From Hoyosella levis (GTDB lineage Bacteria; Actinomycetota; Actinomycetes; Mycobacteriales; Mycobacteriaceae): 64,000 bases of DNA. How positions within the stretch are numbered: position 1 is the stretch's first letter; each line of letters begins with the position of its first letter. The notes under the pieces were generated by a model. The model ran no database searches. It worked only from the letters and a program-made list of their open reading frames with translations, and was not told where the DNA came from. The DNA lies in assembly GCF_026008515.1 (NCBI RefSeq), contig NZ_BQYM01000002.1:310001-374000 (forward strand). The letters are read 5' to 3'. Shown here piece after piece: positions 33,269 to 43,563 of the stretch. The position numbers were made by a program, and so were the translations under genes.

Positions 33269-34068
33269 CGCGGCGGTGCCACGCACGCGGTGAATGCCGC
33301 GATCCGGGCCTGTCGCACAGTATCGAGGAGGGGGCGCAGCACCTCGTCGCGGTGCGAGATGCCCGTCGCCGAAAGTGATTGCAGGGCGCCATGCTCGCCG
33401 GCGACGCGAAGGATCGCATCGACCTCGTTGGCGGTATCGAGCACTCGGGCCGCGCGCGGGGGGATGGCATCCGGGAAGCGGTGCATGGTCAGGTCCGCTA
33501 GCGCCTCGACGATGAGCGGGCGGACCTCCCGTGGCCCGGCGAGATCGGTGAACTGCAAGGTGGCCAGCGCCGCCGCTGCGTCACGAGTGGCCTGGCGCAG
33601 CAAGTACTCGGCCTCGCCGAGAGGCATCGCGTCCGCGTGGGGCAACCCGGCGGCAAGGGGATAGACCGTCCACGTGAGGGCCTCGTCCCCGGCCTCGGCA
33701 GGCACTAGCCCGAACGCGCCGCCCGCCGAGTCGATGAGGACGGCCTCCCCGGCTTCAAGCGCGGCAGCCGCGAGGTCTCCACCAGCGGGGATGCCTCGAA
33801 CATCGCCAGGAACCGGCAGCGCCACGGTGAAGCGCCCGCCAACGGTGCGCATCATTCGCAAGAGATGCACCACCGAGCCATCGGACTCGTCGAACCACTT
33901 CTCGGCGACGGGAGCCCCCGGAATCCGCTCGCCCGCGACGAGCTCGCCAGCGGTGACGAAATGCAGCGGTGCCCACAGGTGCAGCGCATCCACGACATCA
34001 TCGGGCGCGGCGCTACCGGCGAGCCAGTGCGACGCCCAGACGGCGAGTGAAGCGCTGGGGGAGGACAT
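33262..34068 (-). CDS. Conserved protein, Rv1486c-like, unknown function
   Basis: A soluble 268-residue protein with no signal peptide or membrane helix. I recognise no catalytic motif. A beta-rich N-terminal half (LHFVTAGELVAGERIPGAPV, then HLLRMMRTVGGRFTVALPVP) precedes a helical C-terminal half (LLRQATRDAAAALATLQFTD). ATG 34068 is preferred because the 32 residues before it have no conservation-like character. Position and orientation match Rv1486c, between the ferrochelatase gene and nfeD. Its final codon region is entangled with a 27-base tandem repeat. Confidence 0.75.
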   Translation of the reverse strand: MSSPSASLAVWASHWLAGSAAPDDVVDALHLWAPLHFVTAGELVAGERIPGAPVAEKWFDESDGSVVHLLRMMRTVGGRFTVALPVPGDVRGIPAGGDLAAAALEAGEAVLIDSAGGAFGLVPAEAGDEALTWTVYPLAAGLPHADAMPLGEAEYLLRQATRDAAAALATLQFTDLAGPREVRPLIVEALADLTMHRFPDAIPPRAARVLDTANEVDAILRVAGEHGALQSLSATGISHRDEVLRPLLDTVRQARIAAFTACVAPPRG

Positions 34069-34135
34069 GACAAACCAGCATAGTTCGGCGTGGCAGCCTC
34101 CACCATTTCCCGCCAGGCCGCTACCGTGTGGCCTC

Positions 34136-34963
34136 GTGGTGGACAACAGATACGCGGGAGACATCCTGGGCGGCCACGCGCGCCGGAAGAAGCCTGATTA
34201 CCCCACGATGCCTGCCGAGAAGGGCTTGGTCGTCGAGGATCCGGTAACGGGATACTGCGGCGCCATCGTCGCGCTCGAGCGCACTTACGATGGTGACTTC
34301 GTGCGTCTCGAGGATGCGGCCCGCTGCACGCGGCTGTTCCGGATGCGCGAGGGCGGGTTCCTGTTCGAGGGTCGGCGCGTCACCCTCACGCGGCCCGTCG
34401 CGACGAGTCCAGCGGGGCCGCGCCGCACAGCTTCGGGTTCGGTGCGGGTGGAGAATGCCCGGGCCCGGACGGCGCGAGCGAGCCGGATCTGGGTCGAGGG
34501 CGTGCACGACGCCGAGCTCGTCGAGAAGGTCTGGGGCCACGATCTGCGCATCGAGGGTGTCGTCGTCGAGCCGCTGAGCGGCCTGGACAACCTTGGTGAG
34601 AGGCTCGCGGAGTTCGGACCCGGCCCGGAACGCAAGGTCGGTGTGCTCGTCGACCATCTGGTGTCCGGGTCGAAGGAAGCTCGGCTGACCCAGAACCTCG
34701 GACCGCACGTCATGGTCACTGGGCATCCTTTCGTCGATATCTGGCAAGCGGTGCGGCCGCGCGCGGTCGGCATCAAGGAATGGCCGGTGATCCCGATGGG
34801 GCAGGACTGGAAGACCGGGATCTGCGACTCCCTTGGCTGGGGGACGCCGCAGGACGGCTGGATCCACGTGCGTTCCTCGGTCAGCTCGTTCCGTGATCTG
34901 GAGTCCGATCTGATCGGGGCCGTCGAGCGGCTCGTCGACTTCGTCACCGATACCGGCGACTAG
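34136..34963 (+). CDS. DUF3097 family protein
   Basis: A 275-residue protein of an actinobacterial family known as DUF3097. The N-terminal part begins YAGDILGGHARRKKPDYPTM and is followed by a small beta domain. The C-terminal half reads like a TOPRIM-like fold, with an acidic residue in IWVEGVHDAELVEKVWG and a second acidic position in VGVLVDHLV; this fold call is my inference. TACCGT (34122-34127) ends 8 bases before GTG 34136, suggesting a leaderless mRNA; GTG 34139 is the alternative. It is divergent from the preceding gene. Confidence 0.8.
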   Translation: MVDNRYAGDILGGHARRKKPDYPTMPAEKGLVVEDPVTGYCGAIVALERTYDGDFVRLEDAARCTRLFRMREGGFLFEGRRVTLTRPVATSPAGPRRTASGSVRVENARARTARASRIWVEGVHDAELVEKVWGHDLRIEGVVVEPLSGLDNLGERLAEFGPGPERKVGVLVDHLVSGSKEARLTQNLGPHVMVTGHPFVDIWQAVRPRAVGIKEWPVIPMGQDWKTGICDSLGWGTPQDGWIHVRSSVSSFRDLESDLIGAVERLVDFVTDTGD

Positions 34964-35034
34964 GCTGCCACTCGCGTGTCCTCCACCCGCCCATGTGGCT
35001 CCTCCGGTTGCCGGATTGGCCACGCACCACTTAG

Positions 35035-35475
35035 ATGGACAGTGTGACCGCACTACTCTGGTTCATCGGTGCTGCGCTCCTTGCGCTCGCCGAGCTTGTC
35101 GTTGGCGAGTTCTTCCTGCTCATGCTGGCGGGTGGCGCCCTGGCCACCGCTGGGTTCAGCGCTGTCACGGATTTCCCGCTGTGGGTCGATGCCGCGGTGT
35201 TCCTGGGCAGCTCGGTCGCCTTGCTTGGCGTCGTCCGCCCGGTCCTGATGCGCAAGCTGCATTCAGAGCCCTCGGTCGAGGGCACCGTGGCCGAGCTCGA
35301 GGGCCGCTCGGCGACCGTCACGCAGGAGATCACGGCTACCAGCGGCCAAGTACGGCTGTCCGGTGACCTGTGGACCGCGCGCCCGCTGGACCCGACGGAG
35401 TCCTATCCGCCCGGCACGCAAGTACACGTCGCCCAGATAACGGGCTCCACCGCCATCGTTTGGAGGCAACTCTGA
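35035..35475 (+). CDS. NfeD-like membrane protein
   Basis: A 146-residue protein with about three N-terminal membrane helices (LLWFIGAALLALAELVVGEF; AGGALATAGF; DAAVFLGSSVALLGVV) and a C-terminal OB-fold domain (about 80-146, EGRSATVTQEITATSGQVRL). NfeD proteins pair with SPFH proteins to organise membrane microdomains or quality control, and the SPFH gene follows directly with a TGATG overlap. Rv1487 orthologue. Confidence 0.92.
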   Translation: MDSVTALLWFIGAALLALAELVVGEFFLLMLAGGALATAGFSAVTDFPLWVDAAVFLGSSVALLGVVRPVLMRKLHSEPSVEGTVAELEGRSATVTQEITATSGQVRLSGDLWTARPLDPTESYPPGTQVHVAQITGSTAIVWRQL

Positions 35476-36635
35476 TGGAAGCCACTCTTCTTGCTGTAGT
35501 CCTTGTCCTCGTTCTGTTCGCGGTGGTGTTGCTAGCAAAGTCGGTGGCGCTGATCCCCCAGGCCGAGGCGGCCGTCGTCGAGCGCTTCGGCAAGTACACG
35601 CGCACGATCTCCGGGCTGAACTTCCTGATCCCGTTCGCGGACCGGATCCGAGCACGGGTTGATACACGCGAGCAGGTGGTGTCCTTCCCGCCGCAGTCAG
35701 CGATCACCAAGGACAACCTGCGGTTGATGATCGATACGGTCGTGTACTTCCGGGTCACCGATCCGTCCGCTGCTGTGTATGGCATCAACAACTACATCGG
35801 CGGCGTGGAGCAACTCACCACCACGACGCTGCGCAACGTCGTCGGCGGCATGACGCTGGAGGAGACGCTCACCTCCCGTGATGTCATCAACCAGCAGCTC
35901 AGTGGCGCTCTCGACGAGAAGACGTCCGGCTGGGGCCTGAAGGTCGGCGGCGTGGAACTGCGGTCGATCGATCCGCCACCCTCCGTGCAGGAGTCGATGG
36001 AGAAGCAGATGAAGGCGGATCGCGAGAAGCGCGCGACGATCCTCACTGCCGAGGGGCACCGGGAATCGGCGATCCGCACCGCCGAGGGCGACAAGCAGGC
36101 GCGGATCCTCCAGGCGGAGGGCTCGAAGCAAGCCTCGATCCTCGACGCCGAGGGCGAGCGGCAATCCATGATCCTGCGCGCCCAGGGCGATCGTGCCGCC
36201 GCGTACCTGCGGGCGCAGGGCGAGGCGAAGGCCATCGAGAAGACGTTCGCGGCGATCAAGAAGGCTCGCCCCACCCCGGAGCTGCTGGCGTTCCGCTACC
36301 TGCAGACGCTGCCGGAGATGGCCAAGGGAGACGCCAACAAGGTGTGGGTCGTGCCGAGCGACTACAACGCCACGCTGCAGTCCTTCGCGAAGCAGCTGGG
36401 TGTGCCCGGCAAGGATGGGGTGTTCCGGTTCGAGCCGAGCCCCGTGGAGGAGAACCTGCCGCAGCCCGAGGAAGATGCCGAGGGCATCGAGGACTGGTTC
36501 GACATCACCACCGATCCAACGATCACCGCTGCGGTACGGGCCGCCGAGGCCGAGGCGCAGAAGCCCGTCTCCGCGGGCTTGACCGAGCTCAGCGGTGGGA
36601 TCGCCGGGGCGCCGCCCGTGCCGCCGAAGGAGTAG
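35475..36635 (+). CDS. SPFH/Band 7 (stomatin-like) protein
   Basis: A 386-residue membrane scaffold protein. An N-terminal hydrophobic hairpin (about 5-24) is followed by the SPFH domain (IPQAEAAVVERFGKYTRTIS; DNLRLMIDTVVYFRVTDP). Next is a long helical, Ala/Glu/Arg-rich coiled region made of short repeats (AEGHRESAIRTAEGDKQAR...), about 180-260, and a Pro-rich C-terminal tail. Stomatin-type proteins oligomerise in the membrane. The start overlaps the nfeD stop by one base. A strong terminator follows at 36660-36702. Rv1488 orthologue. Confidence 0.93.
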   Translation: MEATLLAVVLVLVLFAVVLLAKSVALIPQAEAAVVERFGKYTRTISGLNFLIPFADRIRARVDTREQVVSFPPQSAITKDNLRLMIDTVVYFRVTDPSAAVYGINNYIGGVEQLTTTTLRNVVGGMTLEETLTSRDVINQQLSGALDEKTSGWGLKVGGVELRSIDPPPSVQESMEKQMKADREKRATILTAEGHRESAIRTAEGDKQARILQAEGSKQASILDAEGERQSMILRAQGDRAAAYLRAQGEAKAIEKTFAAIKKARPTPELLAFRYLQTLPEMAKGDANKVWVVPSDYNATLQSFAKQLGVPGKDGVFRFEPSPVEENLPQPEEDAEGIEDWFDITTDPTITAAVRAAEAEAQKPVSAGLTELSGGIAGAPPVPPKE

Positions 36636-36659
36636 CTGGGGGCACGTTTCCTGGCGAAT

Positions 36660-36702
36660 CGAGCCAGCTGGACGCATCCGCTGAGGATGCCCAGCTGGCT
36701 CG
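36660..36702 (+). terminator. Strong hairpin after the nfeD-SPFH operon
   Basis: CGAGCCAGCTGG (36660-36671) pairs perfectly with CCAGCTGGCTCG (36691-36702), and inside it GCATCC pairs with GGATGC around a 5-base loop. It starts 24 bases after the stop codon. It lacks a pure T-tract but is followed by CTTTC, as is common in high-GC actinobacteria. Confidence 0.8.
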
Positions 36703-36733
36703 GCGCTTTCCGCACCCGAGAATCTGCGGGCAG

Positions 36734-36776
36734 ATGTCACGCGACACGCCGCGACACGAGCGCCCCTGCGTGACAT
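36734..36776. repeat. Second inverted repeat between SPFH and FMO genes
   Basis: ATGTCACGC (36734-36742) and GCGTGACAT (36768-36776) form perfect 9-base arms around 25 bases, which themselves contain a 10-base direct repeat starting GCGACACG. Confidence 0.7.
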
Positions 36777-36800
36777 TGACCAGCAGATCTTGATTCGAGG

Positions 36801-36864
36801 CCAACCAGCCAACCGAGACCAACCAGCCAACCGAGGCCAACCGAGACCAACCAGCCAGCCGAGG
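36801..36864. repeat. 18-base tandem repeats near the FMO stop codon
   Basis: Units at 36801-36818, 36819-36836 and 36847-36864, with a 10-base partial copy at 36837-36846. The array ends three bases before the minus-strand stop codon of the monooxygenase gene (36868-36870). Confidence 0.85.
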
Positions 36865-36867
36865 CTC

Positions 36868-38361
36868 CTACACGCGCGCCTCGGCGACGTGCTTCTCCGG
36901 GTCCGCCTTGGCGGTCAGCTTGCGATAGGTGAAGGTGTATCCGGGCCAGAGGGTGGAGTTGCGGCCCTTGGCGTCGATGTACCAGCTGTTGCAGCCGCCT
37001 TCGAGCCACACAGTGCCCTCGGACTTCTTCTGCACGAGGTCGACCCATTCGTCCTGCGCCTCGGGCAGCGGCTCGAGGGTAGCGAGATCATTGTCCCGGA
37101 GCTGCTTGACGGCATCGAGGATGTAGCGCAGCTGTGCCTCGATGATGAACACGATGGAGCTGTGGCCGAGGCCGGTGTTGGGACCCACCATGTGGAAGTA
37201 GTTGGGGAACCCGTGGACGGTGATGCCGAGGTACGCCTCGGGGCTGCCGTGCCAGGCCTCCGCGAGGGTTTGCCCGTCGCGGCCGCGGACGTGCTGGGCG
37301 ATGGCTGTGTCGGAGACGTGGAACCCGGTGCCCCAGATGATGCAGTCAACGGGGTGCTCGGTGCCGTCCCCGGCGATGACGGAGTCCTCGGTGATGCGCA
37401 GGATGCCGCTGGTGTGGACGTCGCTGTTGTCGGCGTCGATGGCCTTGTAATAGGTGTTGGACATCAGGACGCGCTTGCAGCCGAGCTGGAAGTCCGGCGT
37501 GAGCTTCTCGCGGAGCTTCTTGTCGCGGACCTGGCGGCGGATGTTCCACCGTCCGAGCGCTTCGGCGATGCGCAGCGCGGGCCGGATCTGGGTGAAGCCG
37601 ATGACGTAGCTCTCGCGGTACCAGTAGGTGGTGTAGCGGGCGAGCCTCTGGATCGCGGGCACGCGCTTGAAGAGTGCTTTCTCGAACGAGGAGAAGGTGC
37701 GGTCGCGGCGGGGGAGGATCCAGGGGGCGGTGCGCTGGAACAGCACCATGCTCTCGACGTCGGGCTGGATCTCGGGCACGAACTGGATCGCGGAGGCGCC
37801 GGTGCCGATGACGGCGACGCGCTTGCCCCGCAGGTCGTACTCGTGGTTCCACTGCGCGGAGTGGAACATCTCCCCGGCGAAGTCCTCGGTGCCGGGAATC
37901 TCGGGGATGGAGACCTCGGAGAGGGGGCCGGTGGCGTTGATGAAGATGTCGGCGGTCATCGAGCCCGCGCTGGTGGTGAACCGCCAGCATTTCGTCGTGT
38001 CGTCCCAGGTGGCGTCCTGGAGGGTGGTGCCGAGCCGGACCTTGTCCATGACGCCGTACTGCCGGGCGACGCGCTGGAGATAGGCGTAGATCTCGGGCTG
38101 CGGCGAGAAGCTGCTGCTCCAGTCGGGGTTCTGCGCGAACGAGTAGGAGTACAGGACGGAGGGGACGTCGCAGGCGCAGCCGGGGTAGGAGTTGGCCTGC
38201 CAGGTGCCGCCGACGTCGCTGGCCTTCTCGAGGACGACGATGTCAGTGATGCCTTCGTGCATGAACTTGATGGCGGCGCCGAGGCCGGAGAAGCCGCCAC
38301 CGGCGATGAGGACGGTCGCGTGTGGTGGCAGCGGTGTGCCGCCGGGGCTGGATGTGGTCAC
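36868..38361 (-). CDS. Flavin-containing (Baeyer-Villiger-type) monooxygenase
   Basis: FAD/NADPH-dependent monooxygenase of 497 residues. The FAD Rossmann motif GGGFSGLG is at 21-28, followed by EKASDVGGTWQ. The NADPH motif is GTGASA. The BVMO fingerprint F-x-G-x3-H-x3-W is present as FAGEMFHSAQW, with N rather than P or D next. It resembles EthA/MymA-type monooxygenases. At the matching place M. tuberculosis has other genes (Rv1489-Rv1490), so this looks like an insertion. The substrate is unknown. Confidence 0.9.
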   Translation of the reverse strand: MTTSSPGGTPLPPHATVLIAGGGFSGLGAAIKFMHEGITDIVVLEKASDVGGTWQANSYPGCACDVPSVLYSYSFAQNPDWSSSFSPQPEIYAYLQRVARQYGVMDKVRLGTTLQDATWDDTTKCWRFTTSAGSMTADIFINATGPLSEVSIPEIPGTEDFAGEMFHSAQWNHEYDLRGKRVAVIGTGASAIQFVPEIQPDVESMVLFQRTAPWILPRRDRTFSSFEKALFKRVPAIQRLARYTTYWYRESYVIGFTQIRPALRIAEALGRWNIRRQVRDKKLREKLTPDFQLGCKRVLMSNTYYKAIDADNSDVHTSGILRITEDSVIAGDGTEHPVDCIIWGTGFHVSDTAIAQHVRGRDGQTLAEAWHGSPEAYLGITVHGFPNYFHMVGPNTGLGHSSIVFIIEAQLRYILDAVKQLRDNDLATLEPLPEAQDEWVDLVQKKSEGTVWLEGGCNSWYIDAKGRNSTLWPGYTFTYRKLTAKADPEKHVAEARV

Positions 38362-38505
38362 GGTGAGTGCCTTTCCCTGCGCGTGGGTGCCTGCCCTCCA
38401 GTGTCAGTGATAGGGCGGCGCCGCGTGCCCGGATTGGCGAGCTACCCAAGGCCGGGCCGGGTAGCTAGCCGGATAGCTAGGCCAGATCGCCGCGGAGCGG
38501 TCGGC

Positions 38506-39231
38506 TCAGGCGGTGGCGGAGCGGGGCTCGGGAGCGGCGGTGCGCGCATCGATCAGCAGCCCGAGCACGCCGAGGCCGATGAGGCACAACGAGACGAGCA
38601 GCAGGATCGGGTTGGTGGTGCCGGTCATGGCATCGGCGAGCAGGATGACGCCCGTGGTGCCGGGAAGCATGCCGATGACCGTGGCGAGAGCGAACGGGGC
38701 CACCCTGATCGAGGACAGGCCGCAGGCGTAGTTCACGACGGAGAATGGCAAAGGCGCGATCAGGCGCAGCGAGGCCACGGCGAGCCAGCCGCGGCGGGCG
38801 AGGCGGTCGTTGACCTCGTGGAACTCGCGCAGCGAGATGCGTTGCTGGATGTAGTCGCGGGCGATGGAGCGGACGGCGACCAGCGCGATGAGCGCCGCGA
38901 TCGTGCCGACGGCGATCGAGAGCACGATCCCGGGCACGACGCCGAAAAGCACTCCGCCGGTGACGGTGAAGATGGTGCGGGGGATGGGGAACAGGATCGC
39001 GATGAGGTTCACGATCGCGAACAGCGCAAGGAACCAGGGACCGAGTTGCTCGGCCCATTCGCGCATCTCCATGACGGTTGGCGTGGGCGCGAGGACGTAG
39101 GCGGTGATTGCTGCGATGAGCAGAGCCGTGGCGAGCGCGGCGCGCACGATGGGGATGCGGACGGGCTGGGCAGCGGCACCGTCCCGGGTGCTGTCGCTCC
39201 CCGGGCTCGTTGTCGCGCCACTGCTCTCCAT
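38506..39231 (-). CDS. TVP38/TMEM64 family membrane protein
   Basis: Polytopic membrane protein of 241 residues (SNARE-associated/VTT domain, DedA-like). About six hydrophobic segments and the family signature are visible: FPIPRTIFTVTGGVLFG early, and RLIAPLPFSVVNYACGLSSI in the second half. VTT-domain proteins are linked to lipid scrambling or envelope homeostasis; the role here is unknown. ATG 39231 is preferred, with AAGG 9 bases upstream; TTG 39240 is possible. Divergent from mutA, as Rv1491c is from Rv1492. Confidence 0.9.
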   Translation of the reverse strand: MESSGATTSPGSDSTRDGAAAQPVRIPIVRAALATALLIAAITAYVLAPTPTVMEMREWAEQLGPWFLALFAIVNLIAILFPIPRTIFTVTGGVLFGVVPGIVLSIAVGTIAALIALVAVRSIARDYIQQRISLREFHEVNDRLARRGWLAVASLRLIAPLPFSVVNYACGLSSIRVAPFALATVIGMLPGTTGVILLADAMTGTTNPILLLVSLCLIGLGVLGLLIDARTAAPEPRSATA

Positions 39232-39385
39232 AGCAGCCAACCTTACGTGCTGGATAGTTAACAGCGGAACCGTGAGCAGCGATTTTGCGCCCGATCGTCG
39301 GAAATGTCACATCCCGGCAATTCGCGGTAACAGCGCGCTGGGGACACGTCCAGAGGCGGGCTGCGAAGCGGAACCCGCCGCGCAC

Positions 39386-39391
39386 TAGACT
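39386..39391 (+). promoter_or_regulatory. -10 element of leaderless mutA
   Basis: TAGACT ends 7 bases before ATG 39399, and no Shine-Dalgarno sequence is present between them. Confidence 0.5.
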
Positions 39392-39398
39392 CTCAACA

Positions 39399-41288
39399 AT
39401 GACGGTCGACGATGCACCGAAGGCGGGCCCGGATCTCGCGTCCTGGCGGCGCGGGGTCGCGGCAGTGCTCGCCAAGGCACAGCGCAAGGAAGCCGCGGAC
39501 TTTGGCGCCACGCCGGACGATCACCTGGTCACCGAGACTCTCGACGGCTTCGGGATCCGCCCGCTCTACACGAGCGCTGACGAGCTGCCCGAGCCTCCGC
39601 TGCCTGGCACCCACCCGTTCGTGCGGGGCACTGATCCGCATCGCGATACAAGCCGAGGCTGGCACGTAACCTGCCGGTTCGACGGCACCGGTTCCTCCGT
39701 GCACGATGACGTGGTGGGCGCGCTGGAGAACGGTGCTTCCGCGTTGTGGCTGGTCATCGGCAAGGGCTCGATCACGGTCGACTCGCTCGCGCGGGTACTC
39801 GAGGGGGTCTACCTCGACCTCGCCCCGGTGATGCTCGACGCCGGGGCCGAGGTGGCCGCGGCAGCCAACGCCCTGCTGTCGCTGCTCGACGAGCGTGGCC
39901 GCGATGAGCGGTTCGATCGCGCCACGGCACGCATCAGCCTCGGTGCCGCGCCGTTGACGACGGCCTTCGCCCGCGAGTCCGGTGCTGTCCGCAAATCGAT
40001 CGACGTGGCCGCAGCGGTATCGCTGGCGCAGGCCGCCCTCTCGCGCAGCGAGCAGATCCGCGCGTTCCTCGTTGATGCCACGGTCTTCCACGATTCCGGG
40101 GCGTCCGACAGCCAGGAAGTCGGTGCCGCGTGCGCGGCGGGCATCGCGTACGTGCAGGCGATGATGGCAGCGGGAATGACGGCCGCGGATGCACTGTCAC
40201 AGGTCGAGTTCCGCTTCTCGGTCACCGATGACCAGTTCCAGTCGATCGCGAAGCTTCGCGCGGCACGGCAAGCATGGGCACGCATCGCTGAGGTCCTCGG
40301 CGCGCCCGAGGCGGGCAGCGCGCCCCAGCACGCGGTGACCTCCGCAGCGATGATGACGCAGCGGGATCCCTGGGTGAACATGCTCCGGGGCACCGTGGCA
40401 GCGTTCGGCGCAGGAGTAGGTGGCGCCGACTTTGTCACCGTCCAGCCATTCGACGCCGCGCTGCCGCCCGGCGCGATGGGCGTATCAGCGGCGTTCGCCC
40501 AGCGCATTGCGCGCAACACCCAGTTGCTTCTGCTCGAGGAATCCAATCTCGGCCGGGTGCTCGATCCCGCCGCAGGATCCTGGTTCGTCGAGAGCCTCAC
40601 CGCCACCATCGCCGCGACAGCGTGGGATTTCCTGCAGGAGATCGAAAGACGCGGGGGCCTCGAGTCCACCCTTGCCGAGGGCTGGCTCGGCGAGCAGATC
40701 GCCGCTACTCGCAGCACGCGCGATCAAGCAGTCGCGGAGCGGCGCTGGAGCATCACCGGTGTCAGCGAGTTCCCCGACCTCGGCGAGAAGCCGACCAACG
40801 AGAGCGACGGAACGCCCCTGATCGGTGAGCAGGTGCACCGCTACGCGGCTCCGTTCGAGACATTGCGCGACCGCTCCGATGCGCACCTCGCCCGCACCGG
40901 CTCGCGGCCGCGCGTGGTGCTCGCGCCAGTGGGACCGCTCGCCGAGCACAACGTGCGCACGACTTTTGTCATGAACTTCCTCGCAGCCGGCGGCATCGAG
41001 GGCGTCAACCCGGGACCGGTCAGCCTCGACCAGCTCCCCGCCGCCGCGTCGGATGCAGGAACCACCATCGCGGTCGTGTGCGGAACCGACTCCCGATATG
41101 GCACGGAGGCGGCGGAGGCGATCAAGGCACTCCGGGGAAGCGGCATCAGTACGGTGCTCGTCGCCGGCTCGGCCCGGTCGCTGCCAAGCGACCTGCCCGA
41201 AGATGCCCGGCCCGACGGTTTTGTCTCCGCCCGCATGGACGCGGCCCGCGCGCTCGCAGAGCTCCTCGACCAACTGGGGGTCCAGTGA
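39399..41288 (+). CDS. mutA: Methylmalonyl-CoA mutase small subunit
   Basis: Non-catalytic beta subunit of the adenosylcobalamin-dependent mutase that interconverts methylmalonyl-CoA and succinyl-CoA. The 629 residues have the TIM-barrel mutase fold ([40 protein letters not shown]) but the C-terminal domain lacks the DxHxxG cobalamin motif, having GPLAEHNVR instead, as expected for this subunit. The end overlaps mutB by 4 bases (GTGA). With mutB and meaB it allows use of propionate, cholesterol or odd-chain units, or supplies methylmalonyl-CoA for lipids. Confidence 0.95.
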   Translation: MTVDDAPKAGPDLASWRRGVAAVLAKAQRKEAADFGATPDDHLVTETLDGFGIRPLYTSADELPEPPLPGTHPFVRGTDPHRDTSRGWHVTCRFDGTGSSVHDDVVGALENGASALWLVIGKGSITVDSLARVLEGVYLDLAPVMLDAGAEVAAAANALLSLLDERGRDERFDRATARISLGAAPLTTAFARESGAVRKSIDVAAAVSLAQAALSRSEQIRAFLVDATVFHDSGASDSQEVGAACAAGIAYVQAMMAAGMTAADALSQVEFRFSVTDDQFQSIAKLRAARQAWARIAEVLGAPEAGSAPQHAVTSAAMMTQRDPWVNMLRGTVAAFGAGVGGADFVTVQPFDAALPPGAMGVSAAFAQRIARNTQLLLLEESNLGRVLDPAAGSWFVESLTATIAATAWDFLQEIERRGGLESTLAEGWLGEQIAATRSTRDQAVAERRWSITGVSEFPDLGEKPTNESDGTPLIGEQVHRYAAPFETLRDRSDAHLARTGSRPRVVLAPVGPLAEHNVRTTFVMNFLAAGGIEGVNPGPVSLDQLPAAASDAGTTIAVVCGTDSRYGTEAAEAIKALRGSGISTVLVAGSARSLPSDLPEDARPDGFVSARMDAARALAELLDQLGVQ

Positions 41289-43561
41289 CCAGCACACCAA
41301 CCACGCCAGGCGCTCCCGAGGGGTTCCCCTCGTTCCAGGACATCCCGCTGAGCGATCCTGGCTCGACGAGCGAGGCCCCGACCTCGCAGCAGGCGCGCGA
41401 GCACGAGGCGGCCGCGGCGCGGGCGAACAACTACACGGCCGAGGATGTCGTCTGGCACACGCCCGAGGGAATCGCGGTGCCGCCGCTGTTCACGCGGGAG
41501 GATCGTGACGCCGCTGCCGCCGATGGCTACCCCGTCGATAGCGTGCCCGGGACCGCCCCCTACATCCGCGGCCCCTACCCGACGATGTATGTGAACCAGC
41601 CCTGGACGATCCGCCAGTACGCGGGATTCTCCACCGCGGCGGAGTCCAACGCGTTCTACCGCCGCAACCTCGCCGCCGGGCAGAAAGGCCTGTCGGTGGC
41701 GTTCGACCTCGCCACCCACCGCGGCTATGACTCGGACCATCCGCGCGTGCAGGGCGACGTTGGCATGGCCGGGGTAGCGATCGACTCGATCCTCGATATG
41801 CGCCAGCTGTTCGATGGCATCGATCTCGGCAGCGTGTCGGTGTCGATGACCATGAACGGCGCGGTGCTGCCGATCCTCGCGCTGTATGTGGTGGCCGCCG
41901 AGGAGCAGGGCGTGCCACCGGAGAAGCTTGCCGGGACCATCCAGAACGACATCCTCAAGGAGTTCATGGTCCGCAACACCTACATCTATCCGCCGCAGCC
42001 GTCGATGCGGATCATCTCCGACATCTTCGCTTACACCAGCCAGCGGATGCCACGGTTCAACTCGATCTCCATCTCCGGCTATCACATCCAGGAGGCCGGG
42101 GCCACCGCCGACCTCGAGCTTGCCTACACGCTCGCTGACGGTGTCGAGTACATCAAGGCAGGCATGGCCGCCGGGCTCGAGGTGGACGCGTTCGCGCCGC
42201 GCTTGTCCTTCTTCTGGGGCATCGGGATGAACTTCTTCATGGAGGTCGCGAAGCTGCGCGCCGGGCGGCTGCTGTGGAGCGAGCTCGTCGCCGGCTTCGA
42301 TGCGAAGAACCCCAAGTCACTGTCGCTGCGTACCCACTCGCAGACCTCCGGCTGGTCGCTGACCGCGCAGGATGTGTACAACAACGTGGCCCGCACCTGC
42401 ATCGAGGCCATGGCCGCCACCCAGGGGCACACCCAGTCGCTGCACACCAACGCCCTCGATGAAGCGCTGGCCCTGCCGACGGACTTCTCCGCCCGCATCG
42501 CGCGAAACACGCAGCTGCTGCTGCAGCAGGAATCCGGCACCACGCGGCCGATCGACCCGTGGGGCGGCTCCTACTACGTCGAGTGGCTCACCCATGAGCT
42601 CGCGAAGAAGGCCCGCGCCCACATCGCGGAGGTCGCCGAGCACGGCGGCATGGCGCAGGCAATCAGCGAGGGCATCCCCAAGCTGCGCATCGAGGAGGCC
42701 GCGGCCCGCACGCAGGCGCGCATCGACTCTGGTCGCCAGCCGGTGATCGGTGTCAACAAGTACCAGGTGCCGGAGGACCACCCTGTCGAGGTCCTCAAGG
42801 TGGAGAACTCGCGGGTGCGCCGCGAGCAGCTCGACAAGCTCGAGAAGCTCCGTGCCGATCGTGACCCCGCCGCGGTCCAGGCAGCCCTCGAGAAGCTCAC
42901 CTTCGCCGCCGGGCACCCCAGCGAGGGCGAGGGCCTCGAGCTGAACCTGCTCGCGCTCGCCATCGAAGCTGCCCGCGCGAAGGCCACCGTCGGCGAGATC
43001 TCCGACGCGCTCGAGAAGGCCTTCGGCCGCCACCAGGCCGAGATCCGCACCCTCAGTGGCGTGTACAAGGACGAGGCAGGCAACGTGAGCAATGTGTCCC
43101 GGGCGATGGAGGTCGTGCAGCGCTTCGCTGACGAGGAGGGTCGGCGGCCGCGCGTGCTCGTCGCGAAGATGGGCCAGGACGGACACGATCGCGGCCAGAA
43201 GGTCATTGCTACTGCCTTCGCCGACCTTGGCTTCGACGTTGATGTGGGCCCCCTGTTCCAGACGCCCGAGGAGGTCGCTCAGCAGGCCGCCGACAACGAC
43301 GTGCATGTCGTCGGGGTCTCCTCGCTCGCGGCCGGTCACCTCACGCTCGTGCCCGCGCTGCGCGATGCGCTCACCTCGGTGGGGCGGCCCGACATCATGA
43401 TCGTCGTGGGTGGCGTGATCCCGCCCGGCGATTTCGACGAGCTCTACGAGGCGGGCGCGGCCGCGATCTTCCCGCCCGGCACCGTCATCGCCGATGCCGC
43501 GGTGGATCTGCTCGGCAAGCTCGCCCGCCAGCTCGGCCACGCGACGAGCGAGCCCGCCTGA
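41285..43561 (+). CDS. mutB: Methylmalonyl-CoA mutase large subunit
   Basis: Catalytic alpha subunit, 758 residues. The barrel domain holds the substrate region [20 protein letters not shown] and [15 protein letters not shown]. The C-terminal cobalamin domain has DGHDRG at 632-637, with H634 as the lower cobalt ligand, then SSLAAGHL and the second glycine-rich stretch [11 protein letters not shown] 41285 overlaps the mutA stop. The orthologue of Rv1493, in the standard order mutA-mutB-meaB. Confidence 0.97.
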   Translation: MTSTPTTPGAPEGFPSFQDIPLSDPGSTSEAPTSQQAREHEAAAARANNYTAEDVVWHTPEGIAVPPLFTREDRDAAAADGYPVDSVPGTAPYIRGPYPTMYVNQPWTIRQYAGFSTAAESNAFYRRNLAAGQKGLSVAFDLATHRGYDSDHPRVQGDVGMAGVAIDSILDMRQLFDGIDLGSVSVSMTMNGAVLPILALYVVAAEEQGVPPEKLAGTIQNDILKEFMVRNTYIYPPQPSMRIISDIFAYTSQRMPRFNSISISGYHIQEAGATADLELAYTLADGVEYIKAGMAAGLEVDAFAPRLSFFWGIGMNFFMEVAKLRAGRLLWSELVAGFDAKNPKSLSLRTHSQTSGWSLTAQDVYNNVARTCIEAMAATQGHTQSLHTNALDEALALPTDFSARIARNTQLLLQQESGTTRPIDPWGGSYYVEWLTHELAKKARAHIAEVAEHGGMAQAISEGIPKLRIEEAAARTQARIDSGRQPVIGVNKYQVPEDHPVEVLKVENSRVRREQLDKLEKLRADRDPAAVQAALEKLTFAAGHPSEGEGLELNLLALAIEAARAKATVGEISDALEKAFGRHQAEIRTLSGVYKDEAGNVSNVSRAMEVVQRFADEEGRRPRVLVAKMGQDGHDRGQKVIATAFADLGFDVDVGPLFQTPEEVAQQAADNDVHVVGVSSLAAGHLTLVPALRDALTSVGRPDIMIVVGGVIPPGDFDELYEAGAAAIFPPGTVIADAAVDLLGKLARQLGHATSEPA

Positions 43562-43563
43562 GC

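Noticed and set aside
36790-39261. An 823-codon open frame on the plus strand
   Set aside because: Low-complexity Gly/Asp/Val-rich translation opposite the real FMO and TVP38 genes; no family motif.
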